In this document: piece after piece, positions 11,608 to 21,092 of the stretch
Numbering within the stretch: position 1 is the first letter of the stretch
How the letters are laid out: every line of letters starts with the position of its first letter
Source of the DNA: Ooceraea biroi
Lineage: Eukaryota; Arthropoda; Insecta; Hymenoptera; Formicidae
Reading direction: 5' to 3'
DNA: 64,000 nucleotides
NCBI RefSeq assembly: GCF_003672135.1
Contig: NC_039506.1
Coordinates: 8,680,001 to 8,744,000 of the forward strand
Made by a program: the position numbers and the translations under genes
Notes under the pieces: model-generated
What the model was told of the DNA's origin: nothing
The model's input: the letters and a program-made list of their open reading frames with translations, nothing else
Databases searched by the model: none

Positions 11608-13872
11608 ACACCTGGAGTTTCGGTACACACCGGAATTTACGACGCGATGCGGGCCGGACCACGAAATGCCGTGGCCCACTTCTGAAAAAGCCGGTAGCGC
11701 GGCCGATTATGTCACCGAGAGAAAGGAGGGTGCGGGTGTGGAGATTAATTGCATACGTGGTTTCGGGTCGCAACGCGATACGTGATACAATAGCCAAGGT
11801 CCTGCCCCGCGGTGATTCCGATTCTTAACACGACCTTCTTTTATTAGCTCGCCCAGATAGACTGCCTTTAATTGTTAGACAGCGTCGACGTGCGAGAGAC
11901 TCTCTGCGATCCGAAGGCGCGCGAGGAAAGTGCTCCGATAAACTCCGTTGCCTCGTGACTCGTTAATACTGGCGGGGTACTATTACCTCGCGGCGTCATG
12001 TAAACGAGATTCGATTTTGCAACCGGCAGGACAATCGGGAACGGCTGATACGGCGAATTCTGTGTACAGAAAACCGTAGAGGGATATCGGGCTGATGCAA
12101 ATCGCGCGCGAATGGCAGCAAGGAGCTCGAAATATTCTGTAGGTGTAATGTGATCGGCGTGGCACCATAATGAGCGTTTCTTATTAAGCGTTCCTATTGT
12201 ACGTTAGCTGTTCCTATTAATCGTCGCGATTATTTTTGTGAAACTCGCTGCTCACGGTACCGCGTCGCAGCATTAGCGTTCAAGAAACAGCGAGACGCGC
12301 AGAAGTGACGCAGAAATTGAAACCGCGCGTGTCCGCGCGCGTTGCGATATCTTTTATGTATCCAATCAATAGTAAATCACGACGTAATGTCGCTGAATGT
12401 GGATACGCGCGGTCCCGCTCGTACACAGGCGCGCGGCGTAACGGCCGCGAGAGGAAGAAGGCTTTTATAAGTTACCTGCTGCGTGAACGCCGGATTGGGC
12501 CTCTTCGTGTGTGGTCTGGTGTACTGGGCCGGCTTCTCCTTCGGATAGTTGGTATGGTCGGTCCAGGACTTGGAGCGATGAGAACCGCTGTGTCCCGTGC
12601 TGTGGATATCCTCGTCGGGGTGTCTCTCGGGCGCGCTTGGCCACGACGGATACTTCTCGTGTCCCGGGCCGTAACACACGCCCTTGAGACTGGAGGCATC
12701 CCTAACTGGCGGCGTCGGTGGTGGCGAGGCTTCGTCTCTCTCATTAAGGGGGAGCGTGAAGCTGTCGAATCCGAGGCTCTCGCTGTACCTAATGGGACAG
12801 ACGGGAATGGAGAACGGTCGCATTATAAGCGCACACCATGTACATACGTACATACGTACGGACATACGTACGTACGTGGTACGCGCACGACAATCAAAGC
12901 AGAAAATAGCACGCGACGTGACGCAACGTTTTCCTCCGCTATGTGGAAACAATTACACGCGGATGCAAAATTGCCTCTTTATTAACGTCCTGTCCGATGA
13001 ATCGTAATATGAGCCGCATGCGCGCCCGCGCGATGCTCTCGCGTCTGATGTCATTGAACTACTTTATTACCAGGATGTATACGGACTGCATAATTTATGG
13101 CACAGTCAACGAGTTCAGCGTAACTCGCGCGGTAATCGGGATACTCCCGGGTGTTCCGCGCTTCTATTTTCCCGACGGTGTACCGTTCGCGCACGGGAAA
13201 AACTCACGAGTACTCGGCGGGTCCGCATACTCCCGCTTAAGTACGCATTGACGCGTCCGCGCGACGCACAAAGTGCGTCTCGCGTGATGAACACCTTGTT
13301 CCATCATCCTACAGGTAATCTTATTATTACGGCTCTCAATTTGAATCGCTCCGTCGACGATTCCTCTCACGATCTTCGGGTAATTCGTGCCAGACAAGAT
13401 AGAGCGAGGCAGAGGGAGAGGAAGTGGAGGAGAAGATTAGAGAAAGAGTTCGCATCGCGTCGCGTGAGCGAGAACGAGCACGGGAAACACGTACCCGCTG
13501 TCGTTCTTATAGCCCGGAGTATTCTTCTTGTGACCGTCGTTGTAACTGGCAACCGCGGCAGCCTTCTTGCTACCGTTGCCACCCTCGAGATCGTTCTCCG
13601 TGCTGGACCGCCGCCCGTCGTTTCTGCGACGATAGTATTCGTTAGGAGCCACCGACCGAGGCGGACTCTGCTTGAGGCCATAGCCTTCCTGAGAATACGA
13701 CGTGGCACTCTTGAAATTGGCAGCCTCGCTCCCGTGGCCATGACTCGTGTACTTGTAGGACCCCGGGGGACAGGAAGGTGGGCCTGGGGCCTCATCCTGG
13801 ACGCGATATCCTGGCGGCGACGGTTGCAGCTCCGTCATCGTGTAACCAACGTCCCCGCCATCCGGGATACAC
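7788..13872 (-). CDS. Shroom: Shroom-like actomyosin regulator, six exons, both ends missing
   Basis: Joined minus-strand exons 13872-13495, 12788-12476, 11084-10845, 10702-10548, 10459-9611 and 9518-7788 give about 1221 open codons. All five internal introns are GT-AG and every codon phase matches (2/2, 0/0, 0/0, 2/2, 2/2). The protein is low-complexity, Ser/Gln/Pro-rich and has no membrane segment. Recognisable parts are a conserved block ending SSVDSTTNTPFLDRLRRDSE, a six-fold W-x-GSMSDVS repeat, an ASD1-like segment (SVAERINELEK, a Q run, YLDPEKRHRVSDPTLKAIQK, LLSFYERH) and proline-rich tails. Shroom proteins bind F-actin through ASD1 and Rho kinase through ASD2, driving apical constriction at cell junctions. 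I call Shroom by recognising the ASD1-like block and its surroundings from memory of the family; no search was run. ASD2 is not seen and should lie beyond position 1. The coding structure is near certain, the name less so. Confidence 0.8.
9308..9518 (-). other. Shroom: ASD1-like (Apx/Shroom domain 1) segment
   Basis: This is the translated segment right after the last visible acceptor. Its order is a short amphipathic helix (SVAERINELEK), a polyQ run, then a conserved basic block with DPEKRHRVSDP and a helix TLKAIQKKALLSFYERH. In vertebrate Shrooms ASD1 contains a related EPEK block and targets F-actin. The match is by eye only. The polyQ run is coded by mixed CAG/CAA codons, so it is less prone to slippage than a pure CAG tract. 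Confidence 0.5.
9611..10459 (-). CDS. Shroom: Shroom-like gene, fifth visible exon, W-GSMSDVS repeats
   Basis: The acceptor CGTCTTATCAG precedes 10459; the donor TCAAG|GTAACT follows 9611. It is 849 bases, phase 2 at both ends, so 283 codons. It opens LRRDSEAVAQRPAASWEDTS and a serine-rich run (VVTTSSGSASSSETLK), then carries six diverged copies of a short motif: KWHGSMSDVS, RWHHGSMSDVS, KWQGSMSDVS, KWQTSMNDRN, KWQESNIDDDS and MHGSMSDVS after a Trp. Between repeats the sequence is Ser/Gln-rich and probably disordered. The serine-rich SMSDVS cores would suit phosphorylation or linear-motif binding, which is inference. The exon ends ...YPVSTTQPQESSR. Confidence 0.9.
9771..10336 (-). repeat. Shroom: Six diverged W-x-GSMSDVS peptide repeats in coding exon
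   Basis: Copies lie at about 10304-10336, 10237-10267, 10155-10184, 10084-10110, 9939-9977 and 9771-9814, spaced at roughly 65-165 bases. Three are nearly identical (W, one or two residues, GSMSDVS). Two are degraded but keep K-W-Q-x-S. The last has the Trp displaced four residues upstream. DNA identity between copies is much lower than peptide identity, so the peptide seems to be under selection rather than recently duplicated. Confidence 0.75.
10548..10702 (-). CDS. Shroom: Shroom-like gene, fourth visible coding exon
   Basis: The exon lies between acceptor TTGTTTGTTAG (ending 10703) and donor GACAG|GTGAGAT (starting 10547). It is 155 bases, entered in phase 0 and left in phase 2. It reads VDLYRETTLTQAGLEEYTRV, then a tyrosine- and serine-rich part SEGYHSYVSSVDSTTNTPFL and D, joining to R(LRRDSEAVAQ) in the next exon. 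This tract is the part of the protein I most associate with insect Shroom. It is too short to show as a large open frame on its own and was found by following the splice phases. Confidence 0.85.
10845..11084 (-). CDS. Shroom: Shroom-like gene, third visible coding exon
   Basis: The acceptor ATGTTGCAG ends at 11085 (weak pyrimidine tract) and the donor TCTCAG|GTAAGC follows 10845. It is 240 bases, phase 0 at both ends, encoding 80 residues from LKTVMERCEKIPAETYESR to SYQDPQVSQ. It is charged and polar, with a Glu/Arg-rich centre (RSNIEEESRLWPRVDREGK) and the segment AEYVVPSPPEREQ followed by LSHADLEAYVRSYQ, probably a helical patch. It skips in frame (240 is divisible by 3), so an isoform lacking it would stay open. 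No known domain is recognised inside it. Confidence 0.88.
11567..11605. repeat. C run followed by (CT)n microsatellite
   Basis: A run of about nine C is followed by an uninterrupted CT tract to 11605, inside the intron between the second and third visible exons of the Shroom-like gene. It lies about 500 bases upstream (in gene direction) of the acceptor at 11085, so it is not the polypyrimidine tract for that site. On the gene strand it is a GA tract, a type often bound by GAGA-factor-like proteins in insects. Confidence 0.9.
12476..12788 (-). CDS. Shroom: Shroom-like gene, second visible coding exon
   Basis: The acceptor CTGTCCCATTAG precedes 12788 and the donor CAGCAG|GTAAC follows 12476. 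Entry is phase 2 (GG|G joins as Gly, then YSESLGFDSF) and exit is phase 0 after ...RPNPAFTQQ. The exon is 313 bases and encodes about 104 residues rich in Pro, Ser and His, with no globular domain visible. The next exon continues LKTVMERCEKIPAE, so the join reads FTQQLKTVMERCEKIPAE, which looks like one conserved short motif cut by the intron. The frame read on the plus strand across 12305-12985 is an antisense shadow. Confidence 0.88.
12841..12878. repeat. TACG/ACGT-rich tandem repeat
   Basis: Repeated TACA/TACG tetramers (ACATACGTACATACGTACG and onward) lie in the intron 50 bases upstream of the second visible exon in gene direction. The units are self-complementary, so the tract can pair with itself. 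A related but shorter tract occurs at 26765-26785. Confidence 0.8.
13495..13872 (-). CDS. Shroom: Shroom-like gene, first visible coding exon
   Basis: The acceptor is a pyrimidine-rich tract ending TTTGTTTAG just before 13872; the donor is GG|GTACGT at 13494. The exon is 378 bases, entered and left in phase 2. It encodes a tyrosine-, serine- and glycine-rich stretch (CIPDGGDVGYTMTELQPSPP ... NDSG). An in-frame ATG at 13836-13838 (MTELQPSPPGY) has A at -3 and could be the real start, which would make the upstream codons untranslated in that isoform. The alternative is that coding continues upstream: an exon ending with two coding bases would join here. No such exon was found. The long open frame on the opposite strand (13248-13919) is a shadow of this exon. 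Confidence 0.85.
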
Positions 13873-16800
13873 CTAAACAAAGAATTAAAGCTGGTGAGCT
13901 TCGATGTTTCCCGAGATGAAATCGCCGGAGATTAGACGGTAAAATGAATTAAGCGATTATGATAAGTATGATATAACGGAATCAACCATGCGCGGAACGT
14001 TTTTTTAGATATTTATGAGGCGCTCGACAGACACATGCAAATCAAACGTGACGCATGCATTTTATCAAACGATTTAATTTCTCTTGTAGAACTACGGCAA
14101 GATTATGGTGCATTGTGTGTCGGTTCCGCTTCCTTTGAGGCAGAAACGTAGTTTAGATCATGAAATGCGAAAATTACAGCCACATTCACCTGTAAAAGTG
14201 CGAGCAATTACATGATTTTACACGTTCGAAACGTTTCTCCGATTAAATTCATGAGAATCATGCTTACTTGCCGCAGCCACGTGGATTAAATGCGAATTTT
14301 CTAACGTATCGAGTACATGTTTGTTAACGATGTAAATGATCCCAGTTAACATAGATGTACGATCTGCACTATAATAATCTCACTTTGTTCATGGAGAGAA
14401 TTACGTTATCTGGTAGTAGGTGCGAGCATGTAGGATTGGATGCTAGGCGTGTCGATTACGAGATAAAATCCGTGGAAAACGTCTTAGGAAGACTGGTTAT
14501 TTAACCTTTGGGCGAGTTTAGACACGTATACGTACAGTTAGCTCTCGGGCGACAGAGGAGTAATGAGTCGCGTTAATAGAGGCGCACTCAGCGGCATGAT
14601 TGATGAAACTGATAGATAACGCTATTCCCAAGTCAGGGGTCTCCGGAGCGCGTGAATAATGACAGCTTTTAACGAGGAACACGGATGCTAAAAAGCAAAA
14701 TAGAAACGATTCCCGCGTATCCCGCGGAAGGTATCGCCGAGTGCGTGCCGAGTTGCGTTTTTACTTTTTTCACCATGTAGCTCTTTATCCGTTTCGCAAT
14801 TAATTTAAATCGTCGCGGATTAATCATAAATTACGCGGCGAGCAGTGCGCGGCTCATTTGAATTTTAAAACAGCTGCGAATATCTCCCCAGAAACGACCG
14901 GGCGATTGAGTGGAGTCTTGTAAAAACGACGAATTTAATAGCGCGTACTTAGAATACGGGTGGTCGGTATTTATTATCGGGTTACTGGATTTTTCTTTTG
15001 GCCGTGCGATTGACCGAAGCCAATCAGTGCCATTCGTTAGCGCGAGGTTCTAAATCACAGCAGAGTCTTTCGGAATCGGCTGCTAATGCTCATGCGTCAC
15101 GTGGGAGCACGATATTTCCTCAACAACGTACTTATTTTCACTTCCGAGACAGAGACAGGCGACATTACATGTGCCAGGCGAAGATTCGATTTTCGTCACG
15201 TCGCAGAGGGAGGAAAGAGACACGAGTGGGAACCAAGCAAAAAGATGATCTCGCGGAGAGCCGAGAGAGCGTCGGGTTTCGCGAACGATAAAATTTCGCA
15301 AGCTTACGTGCGGGATGCGAAACGTCTTGGAATCGACTGTGCCCGAGGCACCCCGGCAACGTCGATTTTTACCCACGACCCACGTTTCCGACTTCGCCCG
15401 ATGATGACTCCTAATTGCAAGAAACCCCGCACGCAACGCGTACCCGGAGCACGCACCGGAGAATACTCGCCACGTCCGCCCGCACACCGCTCCTCATGTG
15501 GGCGATTGTAAAATACTCGGGTGATTTTGCAACAAGGGAAAGTACACCACGTACCCGAATGCAGTCGATACTTCTTCAAGTATCTGGCGCGTAGCTGCTA
15601 ATAAGCGGTCGTTTCAGGAAATATCAAAATTACGGTCGCTCTAAAGACAATAGCGTGTAAGTAGCGGATTTATTTGGTCGTAGCGGTCCGTCCGTACCCA
15701 TAATCAGGTACGATAAACCCGGTTATAATTCATGCACGCGTAATTCCGTAACGTCGTGCCAGGGCGACGTCATGTCGTTGTTCTCCGAGATAATCCGCAA
15801 AACGCAACGGCCGCTCTGTAACCGATCAGAGAAATCGGCTTTCAATCGCTAATCAATTGAGCATGAAGCTACCAATCGCCGAGTCTCGAGAATTCACGGG
15901 CGGCTAGCGTGCGTTAAATTGGATTTGTTGCGGTGGGCGTGTCGGCACACCGCACTTTTGCATAACGAGAAACGAGAAGCCGGGACAGACGCCGCATACG
16001 CCAGATTGTGGTCTCTAAAGAACCCGAGCGCGGCCGATATAATGACGCGCGATGAATTCCAGCATTCTGGCAATCTCTCAAGCCATCAAGCGGCGAGCCA
16101 TCGTGTGAGAGTGCTTTGCTCTCGGGACCGATTGTAGGCTAGTATGCCATGCACGCTGCGCTAGCCCGGCTTTCATTGCGAATAAATCGCGATCGAGACT
16201 TCCGCGACAGGAGACCGACTCGATTGAGCGTCCCGCCTCTCCGAGCATGAGGTATACTCGCTCCTAATAATCACGCACGCCCCCGTCGGGAATTATCCCC
16301 CTTTTCACCCTCTGATGCGAGTTACGTTTCTCGCAGGAGTTATCGGTTGCCGTCGATGTAACAGCGCGCGACTACTCGCGCGTTATTCTTTTCGTGCACG
16401 CAACACTGGCGCGCCGTGTAATTTCCGACATCGACCGCCAGCAGGAATACGCCGCGCGCGCACGCGGCCGATCATTACCGCAAATTGCAACAATGTGGCG
16501 AAGGAGCGAGCGGCCGATCTCGGCGAATCGCTGCGGGAATTGCGCTCGCGGCCCGGAAAAACTCACCCCCCTAGACAAAAACGATAGAAACGAATCGCGA
16601 GCGTCGGCACGAGCCGGAAAGGCCCATCTCCGAGCGCTTCGCGTCGAGGCTCGCGATGCCCCGCGTCGTTCGATCCGTGCGCGCCCGTATCGTGGATAAC
16701 GTGGCGATGGACGCCCGTTCACATTCGCCTTCATTCACTGACGCGCTTACGCGTCATACGCGCCTGTTTTCCGCATTCGTGCGGCGCATTCGCACGCGCG

Positions 16801-17534
16801 CCGCGGCCGTTCACAGAGGCGGAACGAACACGGAGGAACGCAAGAGGAGCGGAGGAACGAGCGGGATGGCGCAAGGCGCATGCCAGTGCACCGCGCTCTC
16901 ACGTTATGCCCGTGGAAGTCGTCGTGGAACATAGAGGCTGCTGAGTGCGAAGGACTCCTCGCGCGTACCAAAGCGCCGCAGACCACAATGTCCCTAAATC
17001 ACGTCTCTTAATTGTTGAGCGTCGGTGGCTCGTCACAGCGGCGGCGTCGAGTTTCGTCGTGATAAATTCGCTGGGGTTCATTTCCCGCGACCGAGTCGTT
17101 AAGACAGCCGCCGTTCGCGGAGCGGACAGGGTGGTCGCTCGAGATGCCATCCCCTCTAATTTTTCGCCGACGACAAAAGTCCCACGAGCGATGGTTATCA
17201 GCGACGTAAGAGCGTAAAGTGTACTCCGTGAAAATTGGCGGTGGTTATACGGTGGTGTTGCACGGCGGATTTTAATGCGCCTAATCGCGACGCGGCTTGG
17301 AAAACTGTTGTCATCAGCACTCGTGCAGCGAGAGTTCCCGCGCAAGCGAAACTAGCACGTAACACCTCGCGATCTAATTTAATCCGTGAAGTAATCTTGC
17401 CTGAAAGGACGGATGCATAAATTTGGGGCTGCCACGAGCGCGAAACGTTTTACACCCTACCCTGAACGTGCTTTAATTTTCGCAGAGCGGACAAGATCGT
17501 GCTCTATCAACCGGTTATCATGTGATGAGCAGAT

Positions 17535-17550
17535 ATGTGTGTGTGTGTGT
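17535..17550. repeat. (TG)n microsatellite
   Basis: Eight uninterrupted TG units in non-coding DNA. Confidence 0.85.
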
Positions 17551-18683
17551 ACGAGGCATCTAGTTACCCAACTCGTAATACCTATGTACTTTTACGTTCA
17601 GTAAAATCCGATGGCTAATTCGCTAAATCATAAACAGTATTATTTGCTACTTCCGGAGCGATGATTGCGCGCGCATTCGAAAGTATGTTACACTGCGCTC
17701 GCTGACGTTCACCAGTCAGCTCGATGTTCAGTTCGAAGAGAAAAATAACGAACAAATCGCGACCAAAATCAAAGGAGAAGGTCTATGTGCTTCTTCTGCC
17801 TTCGGTTAAGAACAAAAAGAGATCTGCGAGCATTTCTGAAGGAAGATGTGGCGGTGGGGCGAAAGTGTTTTGCATTACGTAATTAATGTACAACAACTGG
17901 TTACCCGTAATGGTACTGGTTACACGTAATTCCGGTGAACGATCGTGCACCGTGCTCGATGATTCTTGGAGATTGAATCAGACCCTGTTTGACAGGATTC
18001 GGTGACGCGAGTCTCCAACGTGGTTACGGTGCATCCGTAATGACACGCTATTGCACAATTTCATCACAAATGATTAATTGATGAAAACTGGAACTGCGTG
18101 AACACGGCTCTTTACTTCGTACATATTTCACCATGCATATTTAGGTAATCATCCTCGATTTATGAACATTAGATGTCTGCATATCTTTGTGTCCCTACGA
18201 GGATCGATATCTTTAATCCTGATGCTCGTGATTAACTGCAACGAGTGGTAAGGTTTTATTCCCTACTCGCTGCTGGGATCTAAGAAGTGATTCACGCAAC
18301 CCTGAACCGTGGCATCGCTCGATCCGTAGTACGGAGAATTTTCAGCAAGAAGCCGACGCAATGCGACTCGCGGTAAGGATACCAGTAACGGAAACTATGG
18401 CCGGCAGCCGCTCGGGAGACAATGAAGGTCAGCCCGCGTAGGTCGCGTTCCTGACGTCTAGAGCGCGCGTCGGAAAGAAAAAGGAATTGACGGGAAATGC
18501 AGAAAGGCCTTAACTGGCCGTACCGTAGAATGCAGAGGAGACGTACGATGCTGCTACGCGTGGCTTATCGCTGACCAGTCCGTTTCTCGGCGCGGCTTGA
18601 AGCGGTAAATTCAATGGGAGCCTTGCGAGCGAGCGAGCGGGTGTGCGAGGCGACCGGATGGAAGGTGGAAGACCGGGAGAACG

Positions 18684-18691
18684 TATAAAAG
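18684..18691 (+). promoter_or_regulatory. Candidate TATA box
   Basis: TATAAAAG sits in a GC-rich, purine-rich setting. A start site about 30 bases downstream would fall near 18714, just before the ATG at 18727 of a 171-codon open frame. There is no clear Inr or DPE, and the frame resembles nothing I know, so this may be chance. Confidence 0.2.
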
Positions 18692-21023
18692 AAGGTGGCC
18701 GGAGGGAAAGGAGAGGGTAGCGTTACATGGAAGGTGTAAACCAGGGCGGGAACGACAGATGCGACTCGCTGGCATCTCGTGGGCTGCCTCATGGAAATCC
18801 GGAGCCGACTCGATTCTTTGCCGCCGGGACCAGAGTTATGATCCGGCTCTTATGGGGCGCGCGAGCGTTGGCGGCGGGCCCCGTGTCTCGCGTGGGCCCT
18901 TCGCGCACGTCGGGTCCTCTTTTTTCTCTCTTTCTCTTGGCCGCCTCGTCTCCAACGGTAGCCGTTACCGCGTCGAGCGTCGCGTTGAAAATACAGGCCG
19001 CGTACGAGCGTCTCTCTCGCTGGTATCCTCTCGTGCCTTTAGAAGTGGTGCACGCCCATTGGCGTAGGACGTGCGAGGACGAGAGGCATTTGCGTTCCAT
19101 CCCCGGTCGCACTCCTGTGCGCTTCCTCCTTCTGACTCCGGCGAGGAATCGAGTTCTCCCGCGAGCCCTCTCCGGTCTCGTGATAGATGCTCCGATACTT
19201 TATGTGCCGCTTAATTACCAGCCTATGTCTATACGGCCATAATTCATTTTTGCCGCGTAGCTTGGAAGTATGTCGAATACACACATACTCCTTGAGCAGC
19301 GTCTAATTTGCAACGATGAGTAAGTGGAGGGAGCACGAAATTGATCGTTACGTCGCAGCCTCGTTTAAGCGCCGCGATGTAAATCGTTATTCGTACAACG
19401 TTCGCGCGTGTCGTATATCTTCTATTCGAGGCCGCGCCGCACTATCCGAGTACGGCACTGCATCGCGTGTCATGTATCAGCCCGCTTGCGCCAATGAATA
19501 CGAATACGCGAACGACGTTCCCGGCTCGTGTTCTCGGGTTCTAGACGAGTAGGTAGTCGACCGGCCGTATAGATGAGGTTACGGCGAAAGAATCCCTCGC
19601 TACTAATTCACAATCTATATGGCAGCGGAGGACAGATCCAGCTGCGTGAGATATGGCATGTCCGCGCGCCGGGGAGTGCCGCGCGACGCTCTCTTCGGCT
19701 AACGGCGGATTTACGAGAAAATTATCCTGCGGATGCTGATGCACCGCGATTTCCACGCACCAGTGGTACAACTCCTTTCGATGCTCTCGCCGATACAGAT
19801 ATCAGAGCGCAGATTCGCGTGCGATAACGCGCGACATGATCGCGCGGTAGCCGATTGTGCTTTCCGCTTCTGTCCGCTCGTTGTGTCTCCTCGCGCAATT
19901 AATTCGATGTTAATGTTAATGCTGCAGCAGCAAATGGTTATAACATCGTTACCAGGGTTTCTACAATTATCTGAGAAAAAAGTCGAGAAGAAAAGCAGTC
20001 ATCCTGGCAGTATATCTGCACCAATCAATTTTTCCACCCGCCACATCGTGGCATCATTTTATGATAATGAGGCGAATCCAATTCCCTCTTTCGCCGCAAT
20101 CTTCTCGGCGGTCGACTCAGATTAGCATAACCAAATGTGTTGGTTTACCCCGTTGGGAGTTAGTCAACGATAACCGATCTACATGCAACGTTTGACGGGC
20201 CGAAAGTCGATGAGGGAAACCGCTTTCGCCGATTTCACGCGGCGCGATCCAGACGGGAGATAGAATTAATCCAGACGAGGCTGTGTGTCAGCTGTGCGCT
20301 TGGAAAAATCCATGGAAAAGCCGGAAAATCGCGGCACGTCTCCTCGCGACGATAATGTCGACGTCGAGTGAGAGTGCATGCCCGTGAGATCGTCTCCTCG
20401 CAACTTTCTCAGTCGTTCCTCGTCTGTGTACTTCCAAACGAATTCGCACGCGAAACTCGTGGAACTCGTGCAGTAACTCTCGGGATTGCCGGTACACGTG
20501 CCAGATATACTGCGCTCATGGAAAACGGGTCCTAATACATTACCGAGGAGTCGACACCGATCCGTAATAGAAATTTTATCGTTACGCGATCGCTAATTAA
20601 CAATTGCGGAAAGCGATTAACATTCCTCCGCTGATATCCGCGCGAATAACGTAACGGCTAAAAATATCTCATTCCCAGCCGCGTGCGGGGAGAGGCATTC
20701 ATTCGAAAAGGGAGAGGGCGTAAAGCATGCAGTAGAAAGGCGAGGCAGGAGAAAAAGATAAATTGGTGAAATACGGCGGATCACGCTCACGTATCCGAGC
20801 GAAGGGGCTCGTAATTTTTGTCGTTCTGGCCCACAACGCGGTTGTGAGCCCGTGTACCTTCTCGAGAGCAGTGACCATAACTTGGGAGTACGATACCGAC
20901 GTTTCGCGTGAAATATTACGCCTGATTAATGCGCACTTTCGCGCAATATTCCGCGTGGTCTCGATCGACATAATTAAAACTTAACATTGACGATCGATCG
21001 ATCGTCCTCAGTGCGCTACGAGC

Positions 21024-21092
21024 AAGATATTTCACATTTTCTATGGGGATGCAAACGCAGAAGCTATCCCCATAAAAACTGTGAAATACCTT
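21024..21092 (+). ncRNA. Pre-miRNA-like hairpin
   Basis: Arms 21024-21050 and 21066-21092 pair at 24 of 27 positions with three isolated single mismatches and a 15-base loop. One further C-G pair lies outside at 21023/21093. The 5' arm contains TATTTCACAT and TATGGGGAT; the 3' arm contains ATCCCCATA and GTGAAATA. The length (69 bases), near-continuous stem and loop size suit an animal pre-miRNA, and the reverse strand would fold too. I recognise no named miRNA. It could also be a degraded short inverted-repeat element. Strand is a guess. Confidence 0.4.

Larger units (their letters stand above)
13873..21023. other. Non-coding stretch upstream of the exon cluster
   Basis: No exon could be supported. 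It is probably a long 5' intron or upstream flank of the Shroom-like gene. GC-rich blocks near 15.0-15.5, 16.3-17.2 and 18.6-19.3 kb are open in several frames on both strands and look like CpG-rich noise. A (TG)n tract is at 17535-17550. A TATAAAAG at 18684-18691 stands 36 bases before an ATG that opens a 171-codon frame (18727-19242), which I cannot assign. An 18-bp perfect palindrome (GACGATCGATCGATCGTC) is at 20989-21006. Confidence 0.5.

Noticed and set aside
12305..12985. 226-codon plus-strand frame
   Set aside because: It is antisense to the second visible exon and reads through its intron boundaries and a TACG repeat.
13248..13919. 223-codon plus-strand frame
   Set aside because: It is antisense to the first visible exon; Arg-rich composition typical of shadows in CpG-rich DNA.
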